From: Durusdinium trenchii
Taxonomy: Eukaryota; Sar; Dinophyceae; Suessiales; Symbiodiniaceae
Assembly: GCA_963970005.1 (NCBI GenBank)
Contig: CAXAMN010014002.1
Coordinates: 194,960-258,959 of the forward strand
Length of the DNA: 64,000 nt
Direction: 5' to 3'
Shown piece after piece: positions 27,810 to 39,357 of the stretch (position 1 is its first letter; the number at the start of each line of letters is the position of its first letter). Both the position numbers and the translations under genes were made by a program. The notes under the pieces were generated by a model that did not search any database, was not told the DNA's origin, and was given only the letters and a program-made list of their open reading frames with translations.

Positions 27810-29751
27810 ATGAGGCTTGGACGTGTTTGTTTCAGACAGCGGCGATCTGTAGGGGAAAGCACCATGGACGAAGCAGTGCTGGAGCTTTGCAGGAAGGCGA
27901 ATGAAAGCAACATTGGAAGTGTGCTGCTCCCGGAAGTGCTACGCTCAGAGGAAAAGCTTCCACAGGTCTTGAGAGCTCTGAGTGACCAGCAGAACGGCAA
28001 TCTTGTGTTTCCTTTCTTGGAAGCAATCCAGAAACATGAGACAATCAAGCTAAATGCTTCCCAGTATGTTTTTGCCATATCATTTTATGCCAAGTCAAAA
28101 TTGTGGCAGCAAGGAATGACATTGTTTGAGGCTATGCCCAAGGCCAGAATTGAGCCTGATGTGAGCAGCTACAATGCAGCAATCAGTGCCTCTGAAAAGG
28201 GCGGGCAGTGGCAGCAAGCATTGAAGTTGTTTCAGGCTATGCCCAAGGCCAACATTCAGCCCAATCTGATTAGCTACAATGCAACCATCAGTGCCTGTAA
28301 AAAGGCCAGGCAATGGCTGCGAGCATTGATGTTGTTTGAGGCTATGCCCAAGGCCAACATTCAGGCTAATGTGATCAGCTACGGTGCAACCATCAGTGCC
28401 CTTGAAGCGGGTGGGCACTGGCAGCAAGCATTGAAGTTGTTTGAGGATATGCCCTTGGCCACATTGCAGGCGAATGTCATTAGCTACAGCGTGGTAATGA
28501 GTGTTTGTGAGAAGGATCGACAATGGCAACAAGCATTGAGGTTGTTTGAAGCAATGCGCGAGGCCAGCTTGCAGGTGAACGTTATTAGCTACAGTGTGGT
28601 TATGAGTGCCTGTGGAAAGAGTGGGCAATGGCAGCAAGCAGTTAAGTTGTTGGCGGCCATGTCCAAGACAAACATGCAGCCCAATGTCGTTAACTACAAT
28701 GTGGCAATCAGTGCCTGTGAAAAGGGCCAACAATGGCAGCAAGCAATAGTGTTGTTTCAGGTTATGTCCCAGGCAAACTTGCAGCCCACTGTGTTTAGCT
28801 ACAGTGCGGCAATCAGTGCCTATAGAAGGGGCCATCAATGGCAGCCAGCATTGACTCTTTTCGAGGCCATGCTCGAGGCCAACATGAAGCCCAACGTTGT
28901 AAACTACAATGGAGCCATCAGTGCCTGTGAAAGGGGGGAGGCAATGGCAGCGGGCGTTGACATTGTTTGCCGCTATGCCCAAGACCAACATTTTGCCCAA
29001 TATGATCAGCTACAATGCAACCATCAGTGCCTGTGAAAAAGCCGGGCAATGGCAGCAAGCATTGATATTGTTGGAGGCCATGCCAAAGGCACATTTGCAG
29101 CCCACTGTGACTAGCTACAATGCGGTGATCAGTGCCTGCGAGAAGGGCAGGCAATGGCAGCAAGCATTAGCGTTGATGCAGGCAATGTCCCAGGCAAATT
29201 TACAACCCACTGTGTTCAGCTACAGTGCGGCAATGAGTGCATGCGAAAAGGACGGGCAATGGCAGCAAGCGTTGAAGTTGTTGGAGGTCATGCTCGAGGT
29301 GAACATGCGGCTTGATGTTATTGGCTACAGTGCGGCTATAAGTGCCTGTGAAAAGGGCGGACGATGGCAAGAAGCATCGAGTTTGTTTGAGGCCGTGTAC
29401 AAGGCAAACTTGCAACCCGATGTGGTTAGCTACAATGCGACAATCAGTGCCTGCGAAAAGGGAGGGCAATGGCAACAGGCATTGACATTGTTTACAGCCA
29501 TGCCCAAGGTCAATTTGCGGCCCGACGTGATCAGCTACAATGCAGCAATCAGCGCCTGCGGAAAGGGCGGGGAATGGCAGCAAGCGCTGAGGTTGTTTGA
29601 GGTCATGTATCAGGCCAACGTGAAGCCTGATTTAATTAGCTACAGTGCCACGATCACTGCCTGTGAAAAGGCTGGGCAATGGCAGCAAGCATTGAGATTG
29701 TTGCGTGGACGGGAGCATACCACGCAGATCTTTTCAGAAAGATTGGCATGA
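27810..29751 (+). CDS. PPR3: pentatricopeptide-repeat protein, 16 repeats, one-base frameshift
   Basis: ATG 27810 gives MRLGRVCFRQRRSVGEST, nearly the same N-terminus as PPR2. Eight PPRs run to ~28930. In the ninth repeat a run of six G (28933-28938) adds one base against the consensus, throwing the first frame to a stop at 29036. Reading on in the +1 frame from the same point restores seven more repeats to TGA 29749-29751, ending LRLLRGREH...ERLA. No SMR domain is seen. The gene is either a recent pseudogene, carries an assembly error in the homopolymer, or needs a correction not visible here. Without the extra base it would be an intact ~646-residue protein of 16 units. Confidence 0.8.
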
Positions 29752-29759
29752 AGAAAGAC

Positions 29760-31060
29760 GGAGAATGAGCCATTCCAATGGGTTGGTGGGTTGGGGAATG
29801 GGCCATGCCGACCAAACCCATCCGTCTTCAGCTCCTCCGTTAAGCTCCTTTGGACTGGAACTCGCCTCGCATCCTCGATGGACAGCACGTTCGTTCCTAC
29901 GAGTTCAGCTCACTGGAGAGGAAGACGAGTCGAGCATCGAAAGAAGCACGAGAGGTCTTTCGCACGAGTCGAGCACATTCGTCGAGCACTTTGAGGGTTT
30001 TTTGAGCTGCAAGTTCTTCCAGCAACTGGGGGGCAACTGGGGCAACTGGTGCCCACGGGCCCCACGGGCCTTCGATATTTGTTTTGTGCCGCCCCGCCTA
30101 GGCACCAGGCGGTCGCAGGCCCAGGCAGTCGGCTCCAGGCACTTGAATGTTGCAATGGCGAATTTGTTTTGTGTCACACAAAATGCTTCGCCTTTGCAAC
30201 ATTCAAGAGTGGACTATTCCTCGAAATGCATGTGTTTTTTTTGTTGCCCGCGTTGCCAGAAGACCATTTGACACAAAGGTTCTCCATGGCACCCCACCAG
30301 GAGAAGTGTCGAGAGTACACTTACGCCGCCCGGAACTTTGCTTTACCCACTTGCCTGGGCGTTTTCGACTGTCCAAGAATCTCTAAGAAATCCTGGTGGG
30401 GGTTGGCTTTGTTTGAACGAAAGACATATGGTCAATCTGCGAGGTGCAGAGTCGCAACGATCGAGCGATGAAATGGCCTTCACAGACAGGGGGGTCCGTG
30501 TCAGCTCTTCCAGAGCTAGGTTCTCAGTTCCATTTGCTGAAGAGGGAGGGCTTTTCAGCACTTCTAAACACCAGACCCTGTTTTGCTCATGTTTGCTAGA
30601 GCTTTCGTGTTTCATTCAGGGAGGGGGTGCATGATTTCTTCTGTTTCCTCGTGCACTGACACAAAGACATCGTCACATGTTTCATGAACTCCGTCTTTGG
30701 ATGCATCATCACTGATGCCTTGGGTTTGTCCCAGCAAACCTGTAGAGCCGTTGGATGCCCTTGGTAAACAAGCAAACCACTCTTTTTGAGAAAGGCCTGC
30801 AGCCAGGCCCCATCATCATCCACTGGTAATAGGATAGATGATAGACCCAACTACTGCCTTTGGCCACTTCCGGAGCCTTTGACAGATTGCATCAAATGAT
30901 CGAGCGTATGACCGAGTGAATCCAACCAGCTCATCCAAGAAGTTGGGACTGACCCGTGACCCGGTTATGGTAGAGATGAGAGTGTTTAGCAAGAATTGTC
31001 TGCCTAAGTGAAATTGGGCAGACATGTTGGCCTATAATAGGCTATATATATATAGGTAGA
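29760..31060. other. region after PPR3
   Basis: Long frames overlap on both strands with no recognisable protein. It holds the hairpin at 30142-30207 and a CATCATCCACTG family copy at 30810-30851. Confidence 0.4.
30142..30207. repeat. long hairpin with nested inner stem
   Basis: A 21-bp arm beginning CTTGAATGTTGCAA (30142-30162) pairs with 30187-30207 with one mismatch. Inside, TTTTGTGT and ACACAAAA (30167-30183) form a second stem. The whole 66 bp could fold as one long hairpin. Confidence 0.65.
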
Positions 31061-34000
31061 TTAAATACTTCCCTTCCGTAGCATCCACTGGAACATGACC
31101 TCGGCTTCGATCGCCTCTCGACTTCGACGCCGCTCAGGATGGACGTCTTGTCCGCTTGGGCCTTTTTGCCGATGAGCGATGTGAACCGCCAGGAGCGTTT
31201 GCGCGCCTACGCCTTGTACGAGGCGAGGTTTGCCGAGTGTTCGCCGAACAGCATCGCCGTCTGTTTGGCTGCATGGGACGAGATCTCATGGTGTTTTGCA
31301 CCGGTTTGGCCGGTTTGAAGGAGTTTCCGATTCCCAATTTGTTTTGGGTGGTTCAGGCTGAAGAGTGAAGATTCTTTGCCGGATTCCCGATGGAGACCTG
31401 ATGAGTGAGTGTATGCTTGCGATTGCAAGCGTGCACTTTGCTTGTATTGTTTGGAGCAGCCGAGTTAGTGACGTCAGGTTTCACTGTTCACTCCTGAACG
31501 CGTCAGGTGTTGCTCTTCAAAAGAACACATCCTGTGAAGCCTGTGAAGATACTTTGACCCCACCAAAGCCACCCGCAACATCCTAACACCTACAAAGTGG
31601 GTCACAGTGGGTCACTGGTGGGTTCTAGCAGGGTATTGACACTCCGACGAACACCCCCACTTCAGTGGGGACCCGGCACCCCCGGTTCCTGAAAGGAAAG
31701 CGTCTTGTAAGGGACCATGTTCATCCATTTTTCAATGTCCTTGCGACTCGTGTTTTGTGTTCGTCAGAAGTGTAGCATGATGGCTTCAACTTCATCTTTG
31801 CCTTCCTCGGTTGAGAACCACGGTTCCTCAGGGCCACAAGAAGGAACGCTACTGCTCAGCGGACCGCAGTGGCAGGCGGAGCGACGAGGTTATCCAGAGA
31901 GATGCGAGTTTTTCTGAGAATCACCTGTTGACATGTTTGCACACCTGCAAACCACCCATCAATCTAGTTCATTTGCTTTCGTGTTGACATGTTATATATA
32001 TATATATTATAGTTATTTTATGTCATTTTCACTTGAGGGCCTATAGGGGCTGGCTACCCAAAATCACCAAACCCTGGGAAATTTTGGCTTTCAATTGCCA
32101 ACGTGGCATTGGAGAACGGTGCTTGGGAACGGTGCATGGGAACTGCACAACATTCGGATCCCTTGCAAACCAAAGGGATCCCTTGCAGAACATGCATGTT
32201 TGGCAAATGGTGTGGTTGACACACAGTCATTCTGTCAATGACATGTTGACAAATGGTTTCCAACATCCTTTGACTGTAAACTCGCTTTGGAAAAACATAC
32301 CTTATAAAGCAAATATATATATATATATATGATTGAACAAAAGAGACATCACTATACATCACTTAACCTTGAGATTGGCCAAGCTGCACGGGTGTGTGAT
32401 TGGCCAGCATGTCCCGGACACCGCATGCTGATTCGACACGTGTCGACACATGACTCGCCGCATTCCGAACCCTTCAGACGTCCGCAACGTCCGGAGGCGA
32501 TGCTGCCAATGTGGTGAGAAAGTGAAGTTGCTCCACGTGGCTGGAGATATGAAGTGGGGGACGCCCAACGAGTTGGGGCGGGTGATGGATGGTTGGTGTT
32601 GGAAGAAGTTGGCTGATTTGTTCATCAAGAAGTTGGCAGGTGTCGATGGTGTCCAATGCCTTCGGAAAGGAAACCCAGATTTTGATCTAAGTGATTCAAT
32701 CTGACGGCAATGTTTTTTGGCCACGCGATGTCATCCGGCCGTTGTGGCTGATCTCTTCACTCTTTTTGTCGGGATTCCCAGAACCACAGAGTTGGCCCGC
32801 TAACTTTTCTGAGGCTCGAGGTTGATTCATGTAGACTCTTGATTCATAAACCCTCCATATGAAGAGGTTCTTCAATCCAAATGGGGGGGATGCATTTTTG
32901 CAGCACGTCCGATATGGCACTCTTTTGACGCAAAGATTTTAATACGATCGCACACCCGAGCGCCCCATGAATGAATCAAGTCAATTCGTAATTAAATGGG
33001 TAGGAATCTCGGCTACTCTTGGTACTTTCTCTGTGTATGGCTAGACTGACTTGTAGCTTGCAATCGCACCGCCTCCACGCTTTTGTTCGTTCGGTCTCAC
33101 ACTTTCCAGTTTGTACAGTTTGTTTTTCTGTTCGCTAGCATGCTCAGCCATTTTTCACAGATCACTACCAAAACCCGTCATACAACATGATAAGGGTTTG
33201 TGTCGACGCGCACCCACCCGCAAAAAGGGATTATTAATAAATGAGTCTATATTATGAGGATTTGGGCGTGTATTTTATACAATCAGACCCCCTTTCTCGC
33301 CCCTTCCTCGCCTGGGTTGACGGGAGAAAATGTCCCTGTGGCCGAACCGCTCGGAATCCGGTTTGCTAGTTCGGTCTTCCTAGTTGAATACATACCCATG
33401 ATGTCACTCCAACAGTTCCAACACTCTATTTTTGGCATTTCTTAGCTACAAATGACCGGCAAATCCCCCGAAGAACTGTGTAATTCTGTCCCTGCCGCTA
33501 AATTGAATTTAGCTATACCTGGGAATTATTGCTGCCATCCCGCAGACTTACATTTGGTGTAGCATTTGGCACCTGAAGCTTTGAAATAGTTGATCTATTT
33601 TAGCGATCCGCCCCCCCCGAATTCAATTCCTCACAAGTGCACCCTTTTTGTTGCAATGGATTTCGGTCTCAGGCCAGTATACTACAAGCATTTTGTCCTG
33701 AGGAATATACAATGTCAATTGCGTCAGAGTACCACAATTTGACATGGATCTTCCCTACATGGCCTGCCAAACAAGTGTTTTGGAGCGCTTTCGCTTCGTC
33801 CATCGCTTCCGCCTTGGGAGGAACTGGCCATCTATGCAAGCCCTGCTCCGAGCTTATATGCCACCCTTCAAGGAGCCCGGGGCGCCCTGCATCGGTGAGA
33901 CAAGAAACACTATAGGAGGTCGGTCCAGCGAGGACCGGCCGATGATGGAGGGTCGGCTAATGGTATTTCGGTTGTTTTCTATGTCTGAATGTGGTGCTTT

Positions 34001-34190
34001 GCGTTTTTTTTTTTCAGTCTCTCTCTCTCTCTCTCTGGGGCCCACAATTTGTCAAGGCCTTGACCTGCCGTGACCTGGCCATTTGGCCGATTTGATGTTT
34101 GGGTGTTCCATATGTATTCCTTGGTCTGTCCTACTATATACCTACGACAGGCAGTACATGATACTCTTTTAAAGGATGTCAGCCTGCCAT
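31060..34190. other. mixed intergenic DNA
   Basis: The patch 32450-32700 has an open plus frame (CRRCCQCGEKVKLLHVAGDM) without clear splice sites, and 31120-31370 another. I can support neither as a gene. A CT microsatellite lies at 34015-34036. Confidence 0.35.
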
Positions 34191-34206
34191 CTCACCATCA
34201 TCCACT

Positions 34207-34306
34207 GGGCCCTGGGAGGTTGGGATGGGCCCCGGGAGGTTGGGATGGGCCCCGGGAGGTTGGGATGGGCCCCGGGAGGTTGGGATGGGCCCCGGGAGGT
34301 TGGGAT
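34207..34306. repeat. 20-bp minisatellite, five units
   Basis: The unit GGGCCCCGGGAGGTTGGGAT occurs five times; the first copy has T for C at one site. It sits inside a CATCATCCACTG...GGGATAGA dispersed element, replacing its usual interior. Confidence 0.9.
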
Positions 34307-34309
34307 AGA

Positions 34310-36530
34310 GCCAACGTCTTCCTTCCAAAGCTGGGGGTGTCCTTTCTGGAAACTCCACTGATGGCGCGTCTCGTCCTGGGGCGCGACGAGACGGTAGTTC
34401 GAGACCGGCAAATCCAAAGCCTTGGGCTCCAAAGACCTTTCCTGAGAAGGAGGGTTTTGGGGAGGGGTTTGGAGGGTCTAAGATGGTCTAAGTAGTTTCT
34501 CAAAAAACTATGTGGATTTCTTAGTGAAATGATTCAGGTGTTTAACTTTTGATGGTTGGATTTCAAGAATCAATCATGGAAAGTGGTTGCATCTACCGTT
34601 TGCTCTTGGCAATTTACAGTCTTCCATCCGGCATGACACAATGTGTGCACTTCGATCATCGTTGGAGAATGAGTGGATTGTTTTTCGTGAGAGATGCCCG
34701 CTCTCCAATCATTGTCAAATAGAGAAACATTCCTGATCCGGCCAAGGCTGGCGCAGGGTTTCTTTCAGCAGTACTGACTGTGGAATCTTTGTTAGCTCCC
34801 TGTGGGCCAACGTCCAGGAGCTGCCGGTGAAGCCGTTTGACGAGGCTGGCTTCCGTGTGGCTTTCTTTACTCGCCAAGGAAAACTATGAACTGTTTAGGA
34901 GTTGCTTTTGTCTATTTCAACCATTCGCAACTGCTACAAACCACAACAAGACAAAAACATCTACTGTATCAAGTCATTTCAACCCTGAACCATAAAGCAG
35001 AAACTCTATATTTAGAAGACATCTCCAACCACTGTCAACGCTCAACCAGCCATTGTCAAACTCTAAACCACAAAGCAAAGAGAGGAGGAAACCTGATGCT
35101 CTAGTGAAAAGATTATAAGGTACCCAATGCATACGGGGGTGATAAATGGTGTGCCGACAGGGTACCCGGATTGAGTAGGGCCATGATTTACTTGCATCCT
35201 CAACATGCGCAAAGAAACCACGTGAATCGTCAATTTGAGGGCACCTGGCGGGTGGCACCATGACAACAGCGTTTTGGGATGACTATGTCAACGCCGTCCT
35301 CAACAGCAATATGTGCAATCAAGCTCCAAGGGCGGGTTGTTGGCATGGTATGTCAGTCCTTCTGCAAACTGTTTGTGCAGGTGGCATCGTATAGTTGAAC
35401 TTGGCAGGTAACCGAACTTAATCTATGTCCTCACAACTGTGTTTGACTACCTCCTGACGCAAACAATAATGGACTCATGTGTGGATATGAGATGATTCAA
35501 CAGTTTATCTACCTCTCGACCCAGACCACCGATGGGACTAACCTATTTACTGATCACTTGGGGTGGTTGATTTCAGGGGTCAGTGCAGGTAATTATATAA
35601 TTACATACTCCATTCCTATGTAGAGTCTGGGAAATGAATCAACAGCATGGCTGCATGGATTTGACATGTTCACCCTCCACCGAATGCTGTTGCACGTGGG
35701 GCGTGGGTGGTTCACTCCCACCCGGTGCAAACGAAAAGGGTCCCACCTGGCAGAGAAGGAGAATTCGAGAATCTGCCAAGATTTCTTGACAGGTGCGAAA
35801 GTTTGTGGGAGAGGGTAGAACAAGCTATATGATGTAGACTGTGTTGATCAATACAAAACACTGGTAGCTGGAAAAGAATCTGGATCCAGGTGGTTTAATG
35901 GTCTTCTATTCATCAACCATTCCCCAGGTCATCCATAGGAACTGGAAGCCATGTAGTATACGTTAAGCCCCCACCCATGTCATGACCCATTCATGGTGGC
36001 GTAACTCCCAACCAGTCCCTGCCAGACCATCCGTGTCTTCAACCAGACCCCTCAAATCAACCAATGCCGTGATCAATAGGCCAGTCCCCTGATCAATGGA
36101 TGCTCCAAGAAGGAAGACAGTCTGCAGCCCCTTCGCAGGGATGACTCAAAGGGAGAAAGCGGCACCTGGTTTTGCGGAACGGGTGTAAATCGGTAAATCC
36201 ATCCGTAAATGCTTGTAAATCCCCCAATCCTGGAGCATACCTCGAAATTCTTGCCCGGTGCCTGGAGAAGGAAATCCAAGGGTTGAGTATGAGGATTCGG
36301 GTCTGTTTTCCAATAAGGAGACCCAAACGGGCATCCCCTGGGTCGTTGCCTGGATCGACGTGGATCCGTCCTTGTCACCGAGCCGGTCCGGACTCGGACG
36401 ACCCAGGCCTTGTCGAAGGATTGGACTGGAGGCAGTGAAAGGCTCAAGCATCTGGGACTGGAGGAGCGGTCATCTGCAGTGATTTGGGGTCCGCGCGCAC
36501 CGAGCAGGTTTTTTCCACCTAAGGGGTTTT
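34310..36530. other. intergenic DNA without supported gene
   Basis: Only short open stretches appear. The segment 35970-36030 holds the inverted word CCAGACCATCC of the GGATGGTCTGGGA family. Confidence 0.35.
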
Positions 36531-36534
36531 CCAA

Positions 36535-36955
36535 GTGACTTGAAACTAGCAGGCCTACCAAACACCGGCTACGGCCCACTCCCGGAACCCGAAGTGATGG
36601 CTGCGAACGTGCCGTCGACCTCGCCCACGCCATCGACAGCGGGATCAAGCCTGCTGACATCGCCCAACAAGAATGGGATTCAATTCCTTGACCACGCAGG
36701 GGTTGGAAACGCGCGTCCACGCGTTCCCGCAGGCCGCAGATGTCATGGCGACGATGCATCATGAGAGTGCGCACTACATCACTAGAGGTTTGCACGCCGT
36801 TCCGCCGTGCCGACCGAGCACGGTCGGTCGCTACAGCTCTACTTGGCCCACCATCCGCCAGAGGTGGTCGCGGAGGTCACTGCCAGCATCAACATTGAGC
36901 ATGCAGTTGCAGACTTCATCGACGACGCTGCGGCGAACCCACCAGCCCCGCAGGT
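36535..36955 (+). pseudogene. decayed protein-coding relic with two frameshifts
   Basis: Three successive frames read like pieces of one protein: CERAVDLAHAIDSGIKPADI followed by AQQEWDSIP; then AFPQAADVMATMHHESAHYI followed by TRGLHAV; then EHGRSLQLYLAHHPPEVVAE and ASINIEHAVADFIDDAAANP. The gaps between them are too short for introns, and each shift is -1. The DNA is much more GC-rich than its surroundings. It runs directly into the 42-bp minisatellite. Protein family unknown. Confidence 0.45.
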
Positions 36956-36988
36956 GTCCCTGGGGCGGCAGCCGCTTCCATGCGTACA

Positions 36989-37208
36989 GCACTCTGTGAA
37001 CCTCGAAGTGCAGATTTCGTGGCAGGCATANNNNNNNNNNCAGGTACAGCACTCTGTGAACCTCGAAGTGCAGATTTCGTGGCAGGCGCAGCACTTGGTG
37101 AACCTCGAAGTGCAGATTTCGTGGCAGGCACAGCGCATGGTGAACCTCGAAGTGCAGATTTCGTGGCAGACACTCGAAGTGCAGATTTCGTGGCAGGCGC
37201 AGTACTTT
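36989..37208. repeat. 42-bp minisatellite, forward array
   Basis: Four full units and one partial unit of 42 bp (core GTGAACCTCGAAGTGCAGAT, then TTCGTGGCAGGC), each encoding 14 residues (VNLEVQISWQA in one frame). A 10-N gap (37031-37040) lies within the array. Related units occur on the other strand at 39358-39492. Confidence 0.9.
37031..37040. other. assembly gap (10 N) in the 42-bp array
   Basis: The sequence left of the gap and the sequence right of it are both minisatellite units, so the unit number is unknown. Confidence 0.95.
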
Positions 37209-37634
37209 GTGCTCTCAGAGCTCACTCTCTCACTCTCCCACTCTCACTCTCCCACTTTCACTCAGTGGCTGCAGGCCTTTCAGGCTGATTTGGCTTGGAT
37301 GGGCATGGGGGAACTTGTTGGGAGGCCCTCCAAGTCACGTGGAAAAGCGGCAAGGCTGGAAACGCTTGGTGAAAATGGCTGCGCTGCTTGGCCGTGTTTC
37401 AACAAAGACGGTTCAAACACGAAAGGGTTAAGATGTAGTTGTTTGTGGGTGCGGGGCTCGTTTTGGGTCCGAGAGGGCCTTCGCAACACATTGTGGGCGA
37501 GCTCATGGTTTCCGTGCACCTGAACATGCACTGATCTCTACACCCCTATGCCCAGTGTGCCTTCGTTTTTACTGGTCACAAGCTTGGCGGCAATCATATT
37601 TGCGTTACATCCCTAGTGCTTTGCATGGCTGTTA

Positions 37635-38324
37635 GCTGCGCAGTATGACGAAGAGCTCCCCGATTCTCCCATTGTGGTGAACTCTTTCCGTGGGACTGCT
37701 TGTGATTGTGCTGCAGCTCCAAACTCAAAAGTCTTTCTTCGTGGGGTGAACAACTACGCGCAAGTTGAGCCCTCAGTCCTGATTGGATCAGTTGCAGCAT
37801 ATGAGCATCCAACATTAACCCCTGGGTCTTTGTCTTGCAATCGTCCTCTATATTGGAGGGATCCTACTTCCAAGCAACATTGCACTGCGTGACGATGGAA
37901 ACTGGATCGCTACAACCTTCTTGTAGGCGTCAACAAGTTGAGGCTCGACGCTACAGTAGATTCTGATGCAGCTTTCAGGGAGTTTAGGGTGAAACTTGGA
38001 GACCTCCTACTATTCCTGATCCTGTCCGAAGGCCGTGCCGGCTTCCATCCCAATCGTGGGTTTGTTGCAGAGTGGAAGGATGCAAATGAGCGTGGCTGGT
38101 CGTTTCGGATGACAGATGAAGTGGAGCGCCAGATTGCTGAGTCAATCTGGCCCGACATGGACCACATGCATTTACAAGGGTTGGCCCTTGAATTTTACGC
38201 ACCGCCTGGTCCCGTACAGTGTCCTGTTTGTTGGATTGCAGGGAAACCAAGGGTCCAACTCAGTTCCATGCTTGGACAACCGCTTGGAGGACTTGAGGAC
38301 TCCTATGCCAAAAAATTTGACTTA
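37635..38324 (+). CDS. long coding-like stretch with in-frame TGA, product unknown
   Basis: After possible acceptors GTTAG and GCGCAG (~37634-37643) one frame reads YDEELPDSPIVVNSFRGTAC, SKVFLRGVNNYAQVEPSVLI and on to SKQHCTA. It meets TGA at 37890-37892, then continues in the same frame as RWKLDRYNLLVGVNKLRLDA, LLLFLILSEGRAGFHPNRGF, MTDEVERQIAESIWPDMDHM and GQPLGGLEDSYAKKFDL, to a possible donor (TTAG/GTAGGG). The TGA may be a nonsense mutation, a sign of a missed small intron, or (less likely) a recoded codon. It lies between the two oppositely oriented 42-bp arrays. No family recognised. Confidence 0.45.
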
Positions 38325-38566
38325 GGTAGGGAGTGCAGAAAGGGCTCTATGACACTGGAGCTGTCGTGGGGGGTGCCAATTCAGCTGTGCTCATGGGCAA
38401 TGTTCTATATGAAATGATCTTGTTGAATTGAAAGGATTCTCATGTATAAAGTGATCGTGGAGCCGGACCCTGGTTTTTACCCTTTCACCTTTTCTAATCA
38501 GTCTATTGAGAGGACGCTGTGGTCCTTTCATTTTGAACATAGTGCGCATGTTAGCTGTTTGGGTAG

Positions 38567-38700
38567 ATGGCTGCGATTACTTTGACCATTAAAACGTGCC
38601 ATGCAACGGGGATTGTGAAGGGCACCAAGATCTCTGAAGCGCGGTCTTCGAGCGGAAAGGGCATGAGAAAAATGGTAGCTGGGCAAACAGTTGCTTTCCA
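38567..38700 (+). CDS. possible exon, product unknown
   Basis: After TGTTTGGGTAG an ATG opens MAAITLTIKTCHATGIVKGT, then KISEARSSSGKGMRKMVAGQ. A GTAGCTGGG donor follows AAAATG. It could be another exon of the plus-strand gene around it. Confidence 0.3.
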
Positions 38701-38954
38701 CTGGTATTCAGGAGAACGCGTTTGTACGTTGATGTGGAGGCGGTTTTTCAACTTGAATGTTGAGACGATGGTTCATGAACTTGGTGCCACTGCCTTGCTC
38801 CCCACGTGCGAATCTGTTGAGGACTGTCTTGCGCCTTGACCTTGTTTCATGGTAGTGGGTCAAAGAAATTTGCGCACTTTCATCCCATGATGATGTGTGT
38901 GTGTCCACACCTGTTTCTAAGGAACCTGCATTGCATAATTCACCACCGTTCCAA

Positions 38955-39200
38955 GCAGGGGGGCAACGGCCAGTCTTCTTACGTTGCCCAAGGAAGCTAC
39001 AGAAGACTGGTGGAAGCATTCAGGGACGCCTGAAATGTGTACCTCCCCTTTCATCTGGAGCTTGATGCTCCCCGGCCTTAAGAGAAGAGAGGCTCTGCGC
39101 ATCTGCGGGCCAAAGAGATGCGGAGTGCATAGCAAAGACCGGCAAGTGCTGGAGGAGGATTTGTTAGAGCTGAGAGAGTCATTGGCTGCCAGAGGTTTTT
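38955..39200 (+). CDS. possible exon(s), product unknown
   Basis: GGNGQSSYVAQGSYRRLVEA lies at ~38960-39020. From ~39075 another frame reads KRREALRICGPKRCGVHSKD and then RQVLEEDLLELRESLAARG, helical in character. The frames differ, so a junction or indel lies between them. Confidence 0.3.
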
Positions 39201-39357
39201 TTCGTGTACTTCAGGAACGCAGCTTCGCCCAGACCTTCCCCACCGTCATCTCGCTTCTACTCTGGGGCAGCTCCTGCGCGGCTTCCTCAAAGCGACGCCT
39301 CTGTTCACCCTATAACCAAAGCCAGGAGATGGCAGGAAGTTGAAGCTGAAGCCTACG

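Noticed and set aside
34070..34495. Open frames over the GGGCCCCGGGAGGTTGGGAT repeat
   Set aside because: Protein-like length comes from the 20-bp repeat. There is no coding pattern outside it.
36989..37208. CRISPR-like array
   Set aside because: Units are contiguous without unique spacers and the genome is eukaryotic. It is a minisatellite.
36839..37225. Minus-strand Cys-rich frame (CACHEICTSRFT repeats) over the 42-bp array
   Set aside because: It is a translation of the minisatellite. All frames of this array are open because 42 is a multiple of three.
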